A stretch of DNA of 63,844 nucleotides from an uncultured Haemophilus sp. (GCA_905205995.1 CAJLFU010000005.1:1-63844), one strand, 5' to 3'. Numbered from the stretch's first letter, positions 27,346-36,250 are shown. The notes: generated from the sequence alone by a model not told the origin. Program-made: numbers and translations.

Positions 27346-27371
27346 AAAGCGATAACTCAAATTATCGCTTT
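27346..27371 (-). terminator. mioC terminator
   Basis: AAAGCGATAA / TTATCGCTTT (10 bp, 6-nt loop); on the minus strand the stem is followed by a T-rich run. It stops mioC transcription before it enters oriC. Confidence 0.8.
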
Positions 27372-27378
27372 ATTATGA

Positions 27379-27816
27379 CTAAAGTGCATGAATAAATTGT
27401 GGTAGCCAATCTTCTGCAAATTGCTCTTGATCATCAACATGTAAGACATCGATTTTTAAACTCTCGCAGATTTTGACCGCACTTTTTTCACTTAATTGTG
27501 TTTCGACTTTATTCACGGCATGACAGAATGTATCGTAATCTGAATTACCTAAGCCTACAACGGCAAAGCGGAGAGAAGAGAAATCTTTATCTGATGCCGC
27601 AATTTGTTCAAAGAGTGGTTTTAAATTATCTGGCAATTCACCTGCGCCATGTGTTGAAGTGACAATCAACCAAATGTTTTCATCAATCACATCATCAAGT
27701 TCTGGTCCGTGGAAAAGTGCGGTAGAAAAATCTTGTGTTTTTAACACATCTTCTAAATGCTCCGCCACATATTCAGCGCCGCCTAACGTGCTACCTGAAA
27801 TCACGCAAATATTCAT
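27379..27816 (-). CDS. mioC: FMN-binding flavodoxin-like protein MioC
   Basis: 145 residues. FMN phosphate-binding loop ISGSTLGGAEYVAE at the N-terminus, STHGAGELPDN and VVGLGNSDYDTFC loops typical of short-chain flavodoxin folds (E. coli MioC 147). In E. coli it supports biotin synthase, and its transcription runs toward oriC, as here. An uptake signal lies in the coding sequence. Confidence 0.93.
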   Translation of the reverse strand: MNICVISGSTLGGAEYVAEHLEDVLKTQDFSTALFHGPELDDVIDENIWLIVTSTHGAGELPDNLKPLFEQIAASDKDFSSLRFAVVGLGNSDYDTFCHAVNKVETQLSEKSAVKICESLKIDVLHVDDQEQFAEDWLPQFIHAL

Positions 27817-27835
27817 ATTGTTTCCTAATAAGAAA

Positions 27836-27860
27836 AAAGGCTTAGATTTTCTAAGCCTTT
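27836..27860 (-). terminator. zapB terminator
   Basis: AAAGGCTTAGA-TTT-TCTAAGCCTTT, perfect 11-bp stem, T-run on the minus strand. Confidence 0.85.
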
Positions 27861-27867
27861 ATAGTCA

Positions 27868-28086
27868 TTATACGTTGTCGAATTTACCCAACAATGAACG
27901 AATGTGTTCTTGCCAGTTGCGGTGTTCATTTCTAAGTTGCTCGTTTTCATGTTGCAACGCTTCTACCGCTTGTTGAGATTGGTTTTTTTGTTCTTTTAAT
28001 TCTTCCACTTCAAGTTGAAGTAATTGAATGGTTTCTACTGCTTGTCTAATTTTTTCTTCAAGCTGATCTAAAATTTCTAAAGACAT
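27868..28086 (-). CDS. zapB: cell division protein ZapB
   Basis: 72 residues, nearly all heptad-repeat coiled coil (MSLEILDQLEEKIRQAVETI...). ZapB joins the Z-ring through ZapA and helps positioning of division. Length and start agree with the family (E. coli 81). Strong AAGGAA ribosome site. Confidence 0.92.
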   Translation of the reverse strand: MSLEILDQLEEKIRQAVETIQLLQLEVEELKEQKNQSQQAVEALQHENEQLRNEHRNWQEHIRSLLGKFDNV

Positions 28087-28173
28087 AGTTATTTCCTTTT
28101 TTAAAATAAGTCCGAAACGGCTTTATTCTACCCACTTAATCCTATTTTTAAAAGCCTCTTGTCAAAAATTATT

Positions 28174-28189
28174 ATGCAAACGTTTGCTT
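28174..28189. promoter_or_regulatory. PurR/LacI-family operator-like palindrome
   Basis: ATGCAAACGTTTGCTT holds the perfect 12-bp palindrome GCAAACGTTTGC, matching the centre of the E. coli PurR operator (ACGCAAACGTTTGCGT). It lies between divergent zapB and glpX and just before a possible glpX -10 (TAAAAT near 28194). Confidence 0.6.
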
Positions 28190-28229
28190 AGTGATAAAAT
28201 AACGAGACTTTTTGCATTGGGAGATAAAA

Positions 28230-29243
28230 ATGAATCGTGCACTAGCTATTGAATTTTCAAGAGTAACCGAAGCAGCTGCATTAGCGGCTTATACTTGGCT
28301 TGGACGTGGTAATAAAAATGCGGCAGATGATGCGGCAGTCAAAGCCATGCGTTATATGCTGAATTTAATCCATATGGACGGTGAAATTGTGATTGGTGAA
28401 GGGGAAATTGACGAAGCCCCAATGCTTTATATTGGCGAAAAAGTCGGGTCAGGTAATGGTGAGCTCGTTTCTATTGCCGTTGATCCGATTGATGGTACAA
28501 GAATGACTGCAATGGGCCAATCAAATGCCATTTCAGTATTGGCTGCAGGTGGTAAACGTACTTTTTTAAAAGCACCTGATATGTATATGGAAAAATTGGT
28601 TGTTGGTCCTGAAGTGAAAGGCATGATTGATTTAAGTTTACCGATTGAACAAAACCTTCGCCGTGTAGCTTCTCGTTTAGGTAAATCTTTATCGGATTTA
28701 ACCGTGATGGTGCTCGATAAACCACGTCATGATGGAGTGATTAAGCAAATGCATAATTTAGGTATTCGCGTGATGGCTATTCCAGATGGTGATGTTGCCG
28801 CTTCGGTTTTATGTTGCTTACCGGATGCTGAAGTGGATATGGTTTATGGCATTGGCGGTGCACCTGAAGGTGTGGCAGCTGCCGCTGCAATTCGTGCATT
28901 AGGAGGGGATATGCAAGCTCGCCTGATTCCTCGTAATGAAGTGAAAGGCGATACAGAAGAAAATCGTAAAATTGCCGCTGAAGAAGTTCAACGTTGTGAA
29001 GCCTTAGGTGTGAAGGTCAATGAAATCTTAAAATTAGAAGATTTAGTACGTGATGATAATCTTGTTTTTGCTGCAACGGGAATTACGCACGGTGAATTAC
29101 TCAAAGGGATTTCTCGTCGTGGCAACTTAGCAACCACTGAAACCTTATTAATCCGTGGTAAATCACGCACCATTCGTAAAATCCAATCCATCCATTATCT
29201 CGATAGAAAAGATTCTGAAATCTATGAGATTTTAAGAAATTAG
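28230..29243 (+). CDS. glpX: fructose-1,6-bisphosphatase class II
   Basis: 337 residues (E. coli GlpX 336). Metal-binding acidic motifs GEGEIDEAP and VDPIDGTRMT, then the GGAPEGVAAAAAI loop. Hydrolyses fructose 1,6-bisphosphate in gluconeogenesis. The start MNRALAIEF at 28230 follows GGGAG; the TTG six codons upstream in frame is not used. It is not in a glp operon here, but sits next to zapB as in other gamma-proteobacteria. Confidence 0.95.
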   Translation: MNRALAIEFSRVTEAAALAAYTWLGRGNKNAADDAAVKAMRYMLNLIHMDGEIVIGEGEIDEAPMLYIGEKVGSGNGELVSIAVDPIDGTRMTAMGQSNAISVLAAGGKRTFLKAPDMYMEKLVVGPEVKGMIDLSLPIEQNLRRVASRLGKSLSDLTVMVLDKPRHDGVIKQMHNLGIRVMAIPDGDVAASVLCCLPDAEVDMVYGIGGAPEGVAAAAAIRALGGDMQARLIPRNEVKGDTEENRKIAAEEVQRCEALGVKVNEILKLEDLVRDDNLVFAATGITHGELLKGISRRGNLATTETLLIRGKSRTIRKIQSIHYLDRKDSEIYEILRN

Positions 29244-29250
29244 TGAAAAT

Positions 29251-29297
29251 AAAAGAGCGGTCATAAAAAATAATGAATTTTTTGACCGCTCTTTTTT
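29251..29297. terminator. bidirectional terminator between glpX and mutS
   Basis: AAAAGAGCGGTCA / TGACCGCTCTTTT, 13 bp, with A/T-rich inner pairing, between two convergent genes. Confidence 0.85.
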
Positions 29298-29302
29298 ATT
29301 TC

Positions 29303-31885
29303 TTACAGCATTTTCTTCAATTGATACAGATAAGCTAAGGCTTGTTTTGGACTTAATTCATCTGGATCAAGTTGCTCAATGGCTTCGCGTAAAGCATCAG
29401 GCTCCGATTCAAAAGCCAATTCACCTTGATGTTGATTTAACGCTCTTAAATGTTGAATTTGTTGATCACCATTTTGTGCCGACAATTTTTCTAACTGATG
29501 TAATTTTTGCTTCGCCAGTTTAATGACGGATTGAGGCACACCAGATAGCGCTGCAACAGCAAGGCCATAACTTTTACTTGCTGCACCGTCTTGAACCGCG
29601 TGCATAAAGGCGATGGTATTGTTATGTTCTAATGCATCTAAATGAATATTAGCAATACCTTCGATTTGTTCTGGCAGTGCGGTGAGTTCAAAATAATGGG
29701 TCGCAAATAATGTAAGTGAACGAGTTTTCTTCGCCAACCATTCAGCACAAGCCCAAGCTAAAGAAAGCCCATCATAAGTAGACGTACCTCGTCCTATTTC
29801 ATCAATCAGAACCAAACTTTGCGAAGTGGCTTGGTGAAGAATATTAGCCATTTCGGTCATTTCTACCATAAATGTAGAACGACCCGAGGCTAAATCATCA
29901 GAGGCACCAATTCGAGTAAAGATCCGATCAATTTGCCCAATAACCGTGCTATCAGCCGGCACAAAACTGCCTATATACGCCATTAACGTAATTAAAGCTG
30001 TTTGACGCATGTAGGTACTTTTACCGCCCATATTTGGGCCAGTAATAATCAGCAAATGACGCTGTTGATTGAGATTCACAGGGTTGGCAATAAAAGGGTC
30101 TTTTAAGACTTGTTCCACCACAGGATGGCGACCATTTTCAATTTTTACACTAATTTCATCACTAAATTGTGGTGCAACATAATTTAAGGTTTCTGCTCGC
30201 TCTGCGAGGTTAACTAACACATCTAATTCAGACAATGCCAAGCTGGCTAACTGTAATTGACCTAAATGTGGCAACAATAAATCAAATAATTCATCATAAA
30301 GTTGCTTTTCTAAAGCAAGCGCCGCGCCTTTTGATTTTAAAACCTTATCTTCATATTCTTTTAATTCAGGAATAATATAGCGCTCGGCATTTTTTAATGT
30401 TTGACGGCGAACATAATGAATCGGTGCTTTATGAGCTTGCCCTTGGCTAATTTGAATGTAATAACCATGTACTGCATTAAAGCCAATTTTTAAGGTATCA
30501 ATACCCGTGCTTTCTCGTTCGCGTTGTTCTAAATTTTCTAAATATTGCGTTGCGCCAGCGGAAAGGGTTCTCCATTCATCTAATTCTGCATTATAGCCTT
30601 CAGCAATAACGCCACCATCGCGAATTAATAATGGAGGGGTTTCAATAATTGCTTTTTGAAGTAGCTCGATTTGCGCGGAAAAATCATCAATTTGCGCGGA
30701 AAGTGCGGTCAAATTTGACGATGTTTTTGTATGAATCAGCGATTTTATCGGTTCAATTTGTTCTAATGCAGTACGTAAACGCGTGAGATCTCGAGGACGT
30801 GCGGAACGCAGTGCTATACGAGCTAGAATCCGTTCCATATCGCCCACTTGTTGCAAATAAGACTGCAATTCGTGATACAAATCTTGCTCAATAATTTCAC
30901 CAATGGTTTTTTGGCGTTTTAATAGAATGTCTGTTTGACGGATTGGTTGATGAATCCAACGTTTTAACAAACGGCTACCCATTGGCGTAACACATTTATC
31001 TAATACCGAAGCTAGAGTATTTTCTGTGCCACCTGCAAGATTTTGAGTGAGTTCTAAATTTCGGCGTGTTGCGGCATCTAATTGAATATTATCGTTATTT
31101 TGAATAACACTAATACTTTGAATGTGTGGAAGAGAAGCTCGTTGTGTCTCTTTTGCATATTGCAATAAGCAGCCTGCTGCTGCCAAGCCAAGAGGTGATT
31201 TTTCTACACCAAATGCACGTAAATCTTTCGTACCAAATTGACGATTAAGTTCTGAGATCGCGGTACTAAGTTCAAATTCCCAAATTGGGCGACGGCGTAG
31301 ACCTTTATAAGGTTCGATAATGGCTATTTCGGCAAAATCTTCACAATAAAGTAATTCTACCGGATTAATACGTTGTAATTCTGCTTGTAAGGCTTCTTTT
31401 GAATGAGGTTCACAAAGCTGGAAACGTCCAGATGTCATGTCTAATGTGGCTAGACCAAATTTTTCTTTTTCCTGATAAACCGCCACAATTAAGTTATCTT
31501 GGCGTTCTGGTAAAAGTGCTTCATCACTCACTGTACCTGGTGTCACAATTCGTACAATTTTGCGTTCAACAGGCCCTTTTGATGTGGCGGGATCACCCAC
31601 TTGCTCACAAATGGCTACAGGTTCACCTAATTGCACTAATTTTGCTAAATAACCTTCTACCGCATGATAAGGCACGCCCGCCATGGGAATTGGATTACCT
31701 GCTGATTGCCCACGTTTAGTTAAAGAAATATCTAACAACGCCGCCGCTTTTTTTGCATCATCATAAAAAAGCTCGTAAAAATCCCCCATTCGATAAAATA
31801 ATAAAATGTCAGGGTTTTCTGCTTTTAACTTGAGATATTGCTGCATCATTGGCGTATGTTGTTGGAAATTCTCTTCAAAAATCAT
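29303..31885 (-). CDS. mutS: DNA mismatch repair protein MutS
   Basis: 860 residues (H. influenzae ~861). N-terminal mismatch-recognition motif YRMGDFYELFYDDA (F-x-E), Walker A GPNMGGKSTYMRQ, Walker B region LVLIDEIGRGTSTYDG and C-terminal dimerisation helices. Binds mismatches and starts methyl-directed repair. Its 5' end is the left junction of an integrated element: codons 1-13 (MIFEENFQQHTPM) are repeated in diverged form at 38681-38725, the old gene start. The protein is complete, but its original promoter and first codons were exchanged for element sequence. AAGGAT precedes the ATG. Confidence 0.96.
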   Translation of the reverse strand: MIFEENFQQHTPMMQQYLKLKAENPDILLFYRMGDFYELFYDDAKKAAALLDISLTKRGQSAGNPIPMAGVPYHAVEGYLAKLVQLGEPVAICEQVGDPATSKGPVERKIVRIVTPGTVSDEALLPERQDNLIVAVYQEKEKFGLATLDMTSGRFQLCEPHSKEALQAELQRINPVELLYCEDFAEIAIIEPYKGLRRRPIWEFELSTAISELNRQFGTKDLRAFGVEKSPLGLAAAGCLLQYAKETQRASLPHIQSISVIQNNDNIQLDAATRRNLELTQNLAGGTENTLASVLDKCVTPMGSRLLKRWIHQPIRQTDILLKRQKTIGEIIEQDLYHELQSYLQQVGDMERILARIALRSARPRDLTRLRTALEQIEPIKSLIHTKTSSNLTALSAQIDDFSAQIELLQKAIIETPPLLIRDGGVIAEGYNAELDEWRTLSAGATQYLENLEQRERESTGIDTLKIGFNAVHGYYIQISQGQAHKAPIHYVRRQTLKNAERYIIPELKEYEDKVLKSKGAALALEKQLYDELFDLLLPHLGQLQLASLALSELDVLVNLAERAETLNYVAPQFSDEISVKIENGRHPVVEQVLKDPFIANPVNLNQQRHLLIITGPNMGGKSTYMRQTALITLMAYIGSFVPADSTVIGQIDRIFTRIGASDDLASGRSTFMVEMTEMANILHQATSQSLVLIDEIGRGTSTYDGLSLAWACAEWLAKKTRSLTLFATHYFELTALPEQIEGIANIHLDALEHNNTIAFMHAVQDGAASKSYGLAVAALSGVPQSVIKLAKQKLHQLEKLSAQNGDQQIQHLRALNQHQGELAFESEPDALREAIEQLDPDELSPKQALAYLYQLKKML
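31842..31885. repeat. left attachment repeat (within mutS start)
   Basis: This stretch, the first ~15 codons of mutS, matches 38684-38725 at most positions: TGCATCA, a 2-nt gap, GGCGTATG, GAAATT, TCTT, AAA and TCAT all align. It marks the mutS-proximal end of the integrated element; the shared core TGCATCA is the likely crossover zone. Confidence 0.8.
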
Positions 31886-32002
31886 CTATTTAATCCTTTT
31901 AATATATTGATTTTAAACAATATATATAAAATTTATTGTATTTAGTAGTTTCATTAGGTTTTATGAAGACTCACTAAATCCTATACTAAAATGTAGGTTT
32001 TT

Positions 32003-32031
32003 TTGTAGGTTTTTATAGCTTATAGTATAAT
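32003..32031 (+). promoter_or_regulatory. integrase promoter
   Basis: TTGTAG (32003-32008), 17-nt spacer, TATAAT (32026-32031), 39 bp before the integrase start. Two copies of TGTAGGTTTTT (31993 and 32004) overlap it and may be integrase or regulator binding sites. Confidence 0.6.
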
Positions 32032-32069
32032 ATACATATAGCAAAAAATGGAATTTATCGGAATATTTT

Positions 32070-33350
32070 ATGAGTAATGCTATGAAAAAGCCATTAACTA
32101 CGAAAACTATTGAAATGATGAAGCCTAAAGATTTTGATAAAGCTGATATTGGTGAGTATTCAGGTCTAAGGGTAACTTGTGGTAAAACTGGTATAAAAAC
32201 ATTTTTTTATAGATATTCTAGCCCGATAACTAAAAAGCTAACTCAAGTAAAAATAGGCTCATTTCCTCAAACTAGCCTAGCAGAGGCAAGAAAGCAGCTA
32301 AAAGAGCTAAAACATATTCGTTTAGCTGGTCGCTGTCCTGCAACCGAATTAAAAGAATTTAAAAAAGAGCAAGCTCAAAAAGAAAGCCAGAAACTCTTTT
32401 ATGTCAAAGATCTTGTTGAACTTTACTTATCGCAATATATTGAAGATCACTATAGTGAAAATGGTCGTTTAATAGTTGGAGCAAGAAAACCTAAAGGGCA
32501 AGATGAAGTTAGACGAACTTTATACAATGATGTAGTCATTCCATTTGGCGATAGATTAGCCTCTTCTATGACAAGAAAAGAAATCGCCGAACATATTACA
32601 AATATCGTGAACAATCGAGGTGCAAGCGTACAAGCAGGAAGTGTTCTTAGAGAGTGGACTGCGGCATATCGTTTTGCTATTGGACTAGATAAATTTGATG
32701 AAAATTTTGTAAATCCTGCATTATTAGCAAAAGAAACGTTAAAAATGACAACCATTAAACTCACTAATAACAAAGGAACTAGAGCATTTGATCACCGTGA
32801 ATTAGGGATATTCCTAAAATGGCTGAAAACATCAAGACTAACAGAAAAAATCCAAAACGTATTTCTACTTACATTACTCACAGGCTGTCGAACAGGGGAA
32901 ATTTGCGCTATTGCTTGGGATGATATTGATTTAGAAATGAAGACAATTTTTCTTCGAGAAACTAAAACTGGCACATCTCGCTATGTTCAGCTATCTAATC
33001 AAACAGTAGATCTTCTTAAAACATTTGATCGTTCAACAAAATACTTATTTCAAATGCGATTACAAGAAAAGCCTATCCAACAAAAATACCTTACCGAAAG
33101 AACTTGGATACTTAGAAAAAGTGGGGCAATGTTAGACATTGAACATTGGTCGCCACACGATCTGCGTAGAACAGTTCGAACAGGTTTGGCGAGATTGGGG
33201 TGCCCGAATGAAGTTGGCGAGGCTATTCTAGGACATTCTAAGAAAGGAATTGAAGGCACTTATAATCTACATACTTACGATAAAGAATGTAAAATTTGGT
33301 TACAAAAATGGGCTGATTACCTAGATGATTTACTAACAGAACAAAAATAG
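32070..33350 (+). CDS. tyrosine recombinase (integrase), DUF4102 type
   Basis: 426 residues. The N-terminal arm-binding domain (DUF4102-like: GLRVTCGKTGIKTFFYRY, KIGSFPQTSLAEARKQ) is typical of P4-type integrases. The catalytic domain has LLTGCRTGEICAIAWDD (Arg I), HDLRRTVRTGLARLG (His-x-x-Arg), GHSKKGIEGTYNLH (His and the Tyr nucleophile). It performs site-specific integration and excision, here at the 5' end of mutS. It lies 184 bp from the left junction and is transcribed away from it. Start at MSNAMKKP or four codons later (MKKP). Confidence 0.93.
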   Translation: MSNAMKKPLTTKTIEMMKPKDFDKADIGEYSGLRVTCGKTGIKTFFYRYSSPITKKLTQVKIGSFPQTSLAEARKQLKELKHIRLAGRCPATELKEFKKEQAQKESQKLFYVKDLVELYLSQYIEDHYSENGRLIVGARKPKGQDEVRRTLYNDVVIPFGDRLASSMTRKEIAEHITNIVNNRGASVQAGSVLREWTAAYRFAIGLDKFDENFVNPALLAKETLKMTTIKLTNNKGTRAFDHRELGIFLKWLKTSRLTEKIQNVFLLTLLTGCRTGEICAIAWDDIDLEMKTIFLRETKTGTSRYVQLSNQTVDLLKTFDRSTKYLFQMRLQEKPIQQKYLTERTWILRKSGAMLDIEHWSPHDLRRTVRTGLARLGCPNEVGEAILGHSKKGIEGTYNLHTYDKECKIWLQKWADYLDDLLTEQK

Positions 33351-33367
33351 GCAGTTCCCTGCCTATT
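33346..33367. terminator. bidirectional terminator between integrase and ftsK-like gene
   Basis: AATAGGCAG-TTCC-CTGCCTATT, perfect 9-bp stem overlapping the integrase stop codon; A- and T-rich on both sides. Confidence 0.8.
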
Positions 33368-33369
33368 CT

Positions 33370-34764
33370 TTAATTTTCTGTTATGAGTAACTGCCGTTTT
33401 CCCAATTTTGATAGCTCAGATACAATACCTTCTGTTTCAAGCTGATCCATAATGTGAGCGGCTCGACTAAAGCTAAGGTTAAATTTGCGTTGAATTGCTG
33501 ATATTGAAATAGTTTGAGTTTCAATTACCCATTTACGCACAATATCAAATAAGGGATCAAGCTCAGTCTTAACTGGCGAAAATACCTCTTCAGTGAAGAT
33601 ATTTTCTGGATATTGTTGAGATTTTCCACATATACGCAAAAAATCTGTAATAGCTGTAATTTCTTCATCACTGACAAATGCACCATGAATTCTTGTTAAA
33701 TCAGGAGAGCCAGCTTCAGCATATAGCATATCTCCAGAGCCTAATAAGGTTTCTGCTCCACGCTCACCAAGAATAGCTCGAGAATCGCCTTCAGTAGTCG
33801 TTGTAAATGCTATACGGCTAGGAATATTAGCTTTAATTACGCCTGTAATAACATCAGTAGTAAAATGTTGTGTAGTTAAAATTAAATGAATCCCTACAGC
33901 CCGTGCTTTTTGGGCTATATGCATAATATATTCTTCAATATGTTTACCACTAGCCATCATTAAATCGGAAAACTCATCAACCACGACAACAAAATAATTT
34001 AATGGAGTAAATGCTTCTTTAGCGATTCCTTCCACATTTAAACGAGTAATTTTCTGATTATAACTTTCGATATTGCGTACTTCCCATAATGATAAAAGCT
34101 GATAGCGGCGTTCTATTTCATCTACGCACCATTTTAAGGCTTGCACGGCTTTTTTCATATCAGTGATAACAGGTGTAATGAGGTGAGGAATATCATTATA
34201 AGGTGATAATTCAACGATCTTCGGAGCAATTAATATCAATTTAAGTTGTTTTTCATCAAATCTTGATAATAGACTGATAAGAATAGTATTAATACAGACT
34301 GATTTTCCTGCTCCTGTACCTCCCCCAATCAAAAGATGAGGTGTCTTGGCTAAATCAATTACTACAGGATTGCCCTCTGGATTTACACCTAAAGCGATCG
34401 GTAACTTATCATTGCTATTAATAAAAACCTCGGAACCAATCACCTCTTTAAGTGAAATTGTATGGTGATTATTATGTGGAATTTCCAAAGATAGTATGCC
34501 AAATTCACTCGGAATCATTCTTACTGCACGAACATTCAATATTTTAGCCCATTTTGTCGGATCAGAAATTTGATTGATACTTTCCTTTTCTAAGCGATCA
34601 AATTCTAATTTGATATAGTAAGTTATTACCACCGGGCCAATAGAGTAGCTAATATTTGCATTTGTGATTCCAAACATAGATAACGCTTTCTTCATATCTG
34701 GCAATTTCACATTATAATGTCTATCCAATAAACCTGTCGGAAATAACAAATTATCTGAAAACAT
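33370..34764 (-). CDS. soluble FtsK/SpoIIIE-type DNA translocase
   Basis: 464 residues without the ~700-residue membrane and linker part of chromosomal FtsK. It has an FtsK-alpha-like region (to ~135), the motor domain with Walker A GGTGAGKS (148-155), PKIVELSPYNDIPHL and Walker B VVVVDEFSDL (~259-268), and a C-terminal gamma-type winged helix (~405-460; ISAIQRKFNLSFSRAAHIMD) like the KOPS-reading domain of FtsK. It is thus a cytoplasmic, possibly sequence-directed, dsDNA pump. Last gene of a three-gene operon with 7- and 19-nt gaps. It could serve element transfer (coupling protein), dimer resolution, phage interference or DNA packaging. Confidence 0.85.
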   Translation of the reverse strand: MFSDNLLFPTGLLDRHYNVKLPDMKKALSMFGITNANISYSIGPVVITYYIKLEFDRLEKESINQISDPTKWAKILNVRAVRMIPSEFGILSLEIPHNNHHTISLKEVIGSEVFINSNDKLPIALGVNPEGNPVVIDLAKTPHLLIGGGTGAGKSVCINTILISLLSRFDEKQLKLILIAPKIVELSPYNDIPHLITPVITDMKKAVQALKWCVDEIERRYQLLSLWEVRNIESYNQKITRLNVEGIAKEAFTPLNYFVVVVDEFSDLMMASGKHIEEYIMHIAQKARAVGIHLILTTQHFTTDVITGVIKANIPSRIAFTTTTEGDSRAILGERGAETLLGSGDMLYAEAGSPDLTRIHGAFVSDEEITAITDFLRICGKSQQYPENIFTEEVFSPVKTELDPLFDIVRKWVIETQTISISAIQRKFNLSFSRAAHIMDQLETEGIVSELSKLGKRQLLITEN

Positions 34765-34783
34765 AAAACCTCTGGGTTATTAA

Positions 34784-35200
34784 TTAAAAGTCAAGATCGC
34801 TTTCATCAGGATCAACTTGATTGATATAGATCATTCGTTCAGCAATTCTATTGACTAATACACCATCAATCTTTTCTGTATAAGGATCATAAACTACTCC
34901 CTCAAAGTACCAATTTTCACCATCATTTATTATTTCTAACAACATTGATTCTTCTGTAACATTAGGTTTATTTGATCTTAGCTCTACTGAACAAGGATAA
35001 GTGAGCATATCTACTATGCCTTTAAACCAAACATAAGTATTAGGCTTTCCCTCTTGTTCATATTCAAACTTAATACTTAATTCTTTAGATTCACTTTCAT
35101 ACTTAATCCAGCAAGGTAGTGGTTCCCCCCATTCGGATTTATTACTACTATCTGAATATTCCATATATTCAGCAGTAATATTAAAATCATCTAATTGCAT
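34784..35200 (-). CDS. acidic protein of unknown function in the ftsK-like operon
   Basis: 138 residues, strongly acidic, ends PDESDLDF. No signal peptide or membrane helix. It contains EIINDGENWYFEGVVYDP; the DGENW motif recurs at the end of the upstream protein (SWDGENWHLGDL), hinting at a shared small beta module. Not recognised. The short gaps to both neighbours suggest that it works with the translocase and the GIY-YIG-like protein. Confidence 0.7.
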   Translation of the reverse strand: MQLDDFNITAEYMEYSDSSNKSEWGEPLPCWIKYESESKELSIKFEYEQEGKPNTYVWFKGIVDMLTYPCSVELRSNKPNVTEESMLLEIINDGENWYFEGVVYDPYTEKIDGVLVNRIAERMIYINQVDPDESDLDF

Positions 35201-35206
35201 AGCTGG

Positions 35207-35722
35207 TTATTCCTCTTCATCTGAAACAATTTTAAGATCACCTAAATGCCAGTTTTCACCATCCCAAGAAATGACACTGTGCATACCTTGCTGAGCTACG
35301 TGAACATTTTTTCTTCTAAGTTCTTTATCTTTTGTAAACCAATAGTTGATTACTGTCATTGGTCGTGGTTTCAAAATACGATTTTTCTCATTTAATGGAG
35401 CTTGTAAATAATAGGTAAGTAAGCGCTCAGGCTCTTTCAAATAGGCTAAATAAGCTCCATTCATATGAGGGTAAGGTGTAGATTCAATAATCCCTAACCA
35501 AACCTCTCGCTCACTATCAATTTTCCAGTGTTTATGATGAGTTTTAAATCGGGATGCATAGGACTGTTCCGAAATACCGCAGTATTGAATTTGGCTCTCA
35601 GTCTCATCTTTTTGTTTTCCTGTAAACAAATAGAGCCCGCTCTCTTTTCCCCAATCTGATTCAATCACTTCAGAAAGCTCAAAAGGTCCATACCAATGAA
35701 TAAGTGTAAAAGAATGCTTCAT
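35207..35722 (-). CDS. GIY-YIG-like nuclease domain protein
   Basis: 171 residues. The pattern fits the GIY-YIG superfamily: GLY (29-31), YCG (47-49) 16 residues later, SRFKTHH with Arg58, a glutamate in KEPERLLTYY (97 or 99), and an asparagine in APLNEKN (111). The catalytic set Tyr-Tyr-Arg-Glu-Asn therefore appears present, though the second motif is YCG rather than YIG. The C-terminal ~35 residues carry the DGENW motif shared with the next gene. First gene of the operon, divergent from the XRE regulator. Activity is inferred only. Confidence 0.6.
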   Translation of the reverse strand: MKHSFTLIHWYGPFELSEVIESDWGKESGLYLFTGKQKDETESQIQYCGISEQSYASRFKTHHKHWKIDSEREVWLGIIESTPYPHMNGAYLAYLKEPERLLTYYLQAPLNEKNRILKPRPMTVINYWFTKDKELRRKNVHVAQQGMHSVISWDGENWHLGDLKIVSDEEE

Positions 35723-35830
35723 AACAAAATCCTTAAATAGGTGATATTCGTAAAATATACTATAACCGATATTTTTAAAGGAGTAAAACAGCTACAAAAT
35801 AGCTATAAAAGATGATTTTAAGGCTAGATA

Positions 35831-36199
35831 ATGTCGAAACTTTCAGTAACAGAAACCGATAGATTGATAGGAAAGCGGATTCAGCAAAAGCGTAAAGAGC
35901 TTGGATTAAGTGCCTCCGTGCTATCGGAGCAAATTGGCATCGCACAACAGCAACTTTCTCGTTATGAGCGAGGTGAAAATAAGATTAATGTTGCACATCT
36001 AGTCGAAATTGCCGCAGCATTGAATACCGAAATTAGCTGGTTTTTTATAGATTGCATATCAGATCAAAAAATTAATGATAAACAGAAATTTATTCCTGTT
36101 TCAGAAGATCGTATTAGAAATAGACTTTATGCTCATTTAGATAGGTTAAGTGCGGACAAAAAACGTGGTCTTTTAGTCTTCCTTGAGACTATTTTGTAG
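35831..36199 (+). CDS. XRE-family helix-turn-helix regulator
   Basis: 122 residues. N-terminal HTH (GKRIQQKRKELGLSASVLSE...IGIAQQQLSRYERGENKI), then a C-terminal helix with ADKKRGLLVFLETIL. Divergent from the ftsK-like operon with a 108-bp control region holding direct repeats (GATATT at 35743 and 35769; AGCTAC/TAAAA at 35792 and 35803), likely operators. Presumed repressor of the operon and of itself. Confidence 0.88.
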   Translation: MSKLSVTETDRLIGKRIQQKRKELGLSASVLSEQIGIAQQQLSRYERGENKINVAHLVEIAAALNTEISWFFIDCISDQKINDKQKFIPVSEDRIRNRLYAHLDRLSADKKRGLLVFLETIL

Positions 36200-36205
36200 A
36201 TGCTA

Positions 36206-36243
36206 AAAAATATGTTAAAATATTGATATATAAACATATTTTT
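36206..36243. terminator. AT-rich hairpin after the XRE gene
   Basis: AAAAATATGTT / AACATATTTTT, a perfect 11-bp inverted repeat with a 16-nt loop, between the XRE stop and the peptidase start. It can be a terminator or an operator covering the peptidase promoter. Confidence 0.55.
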
Positions 36244-36250
36244 ATTTTGT

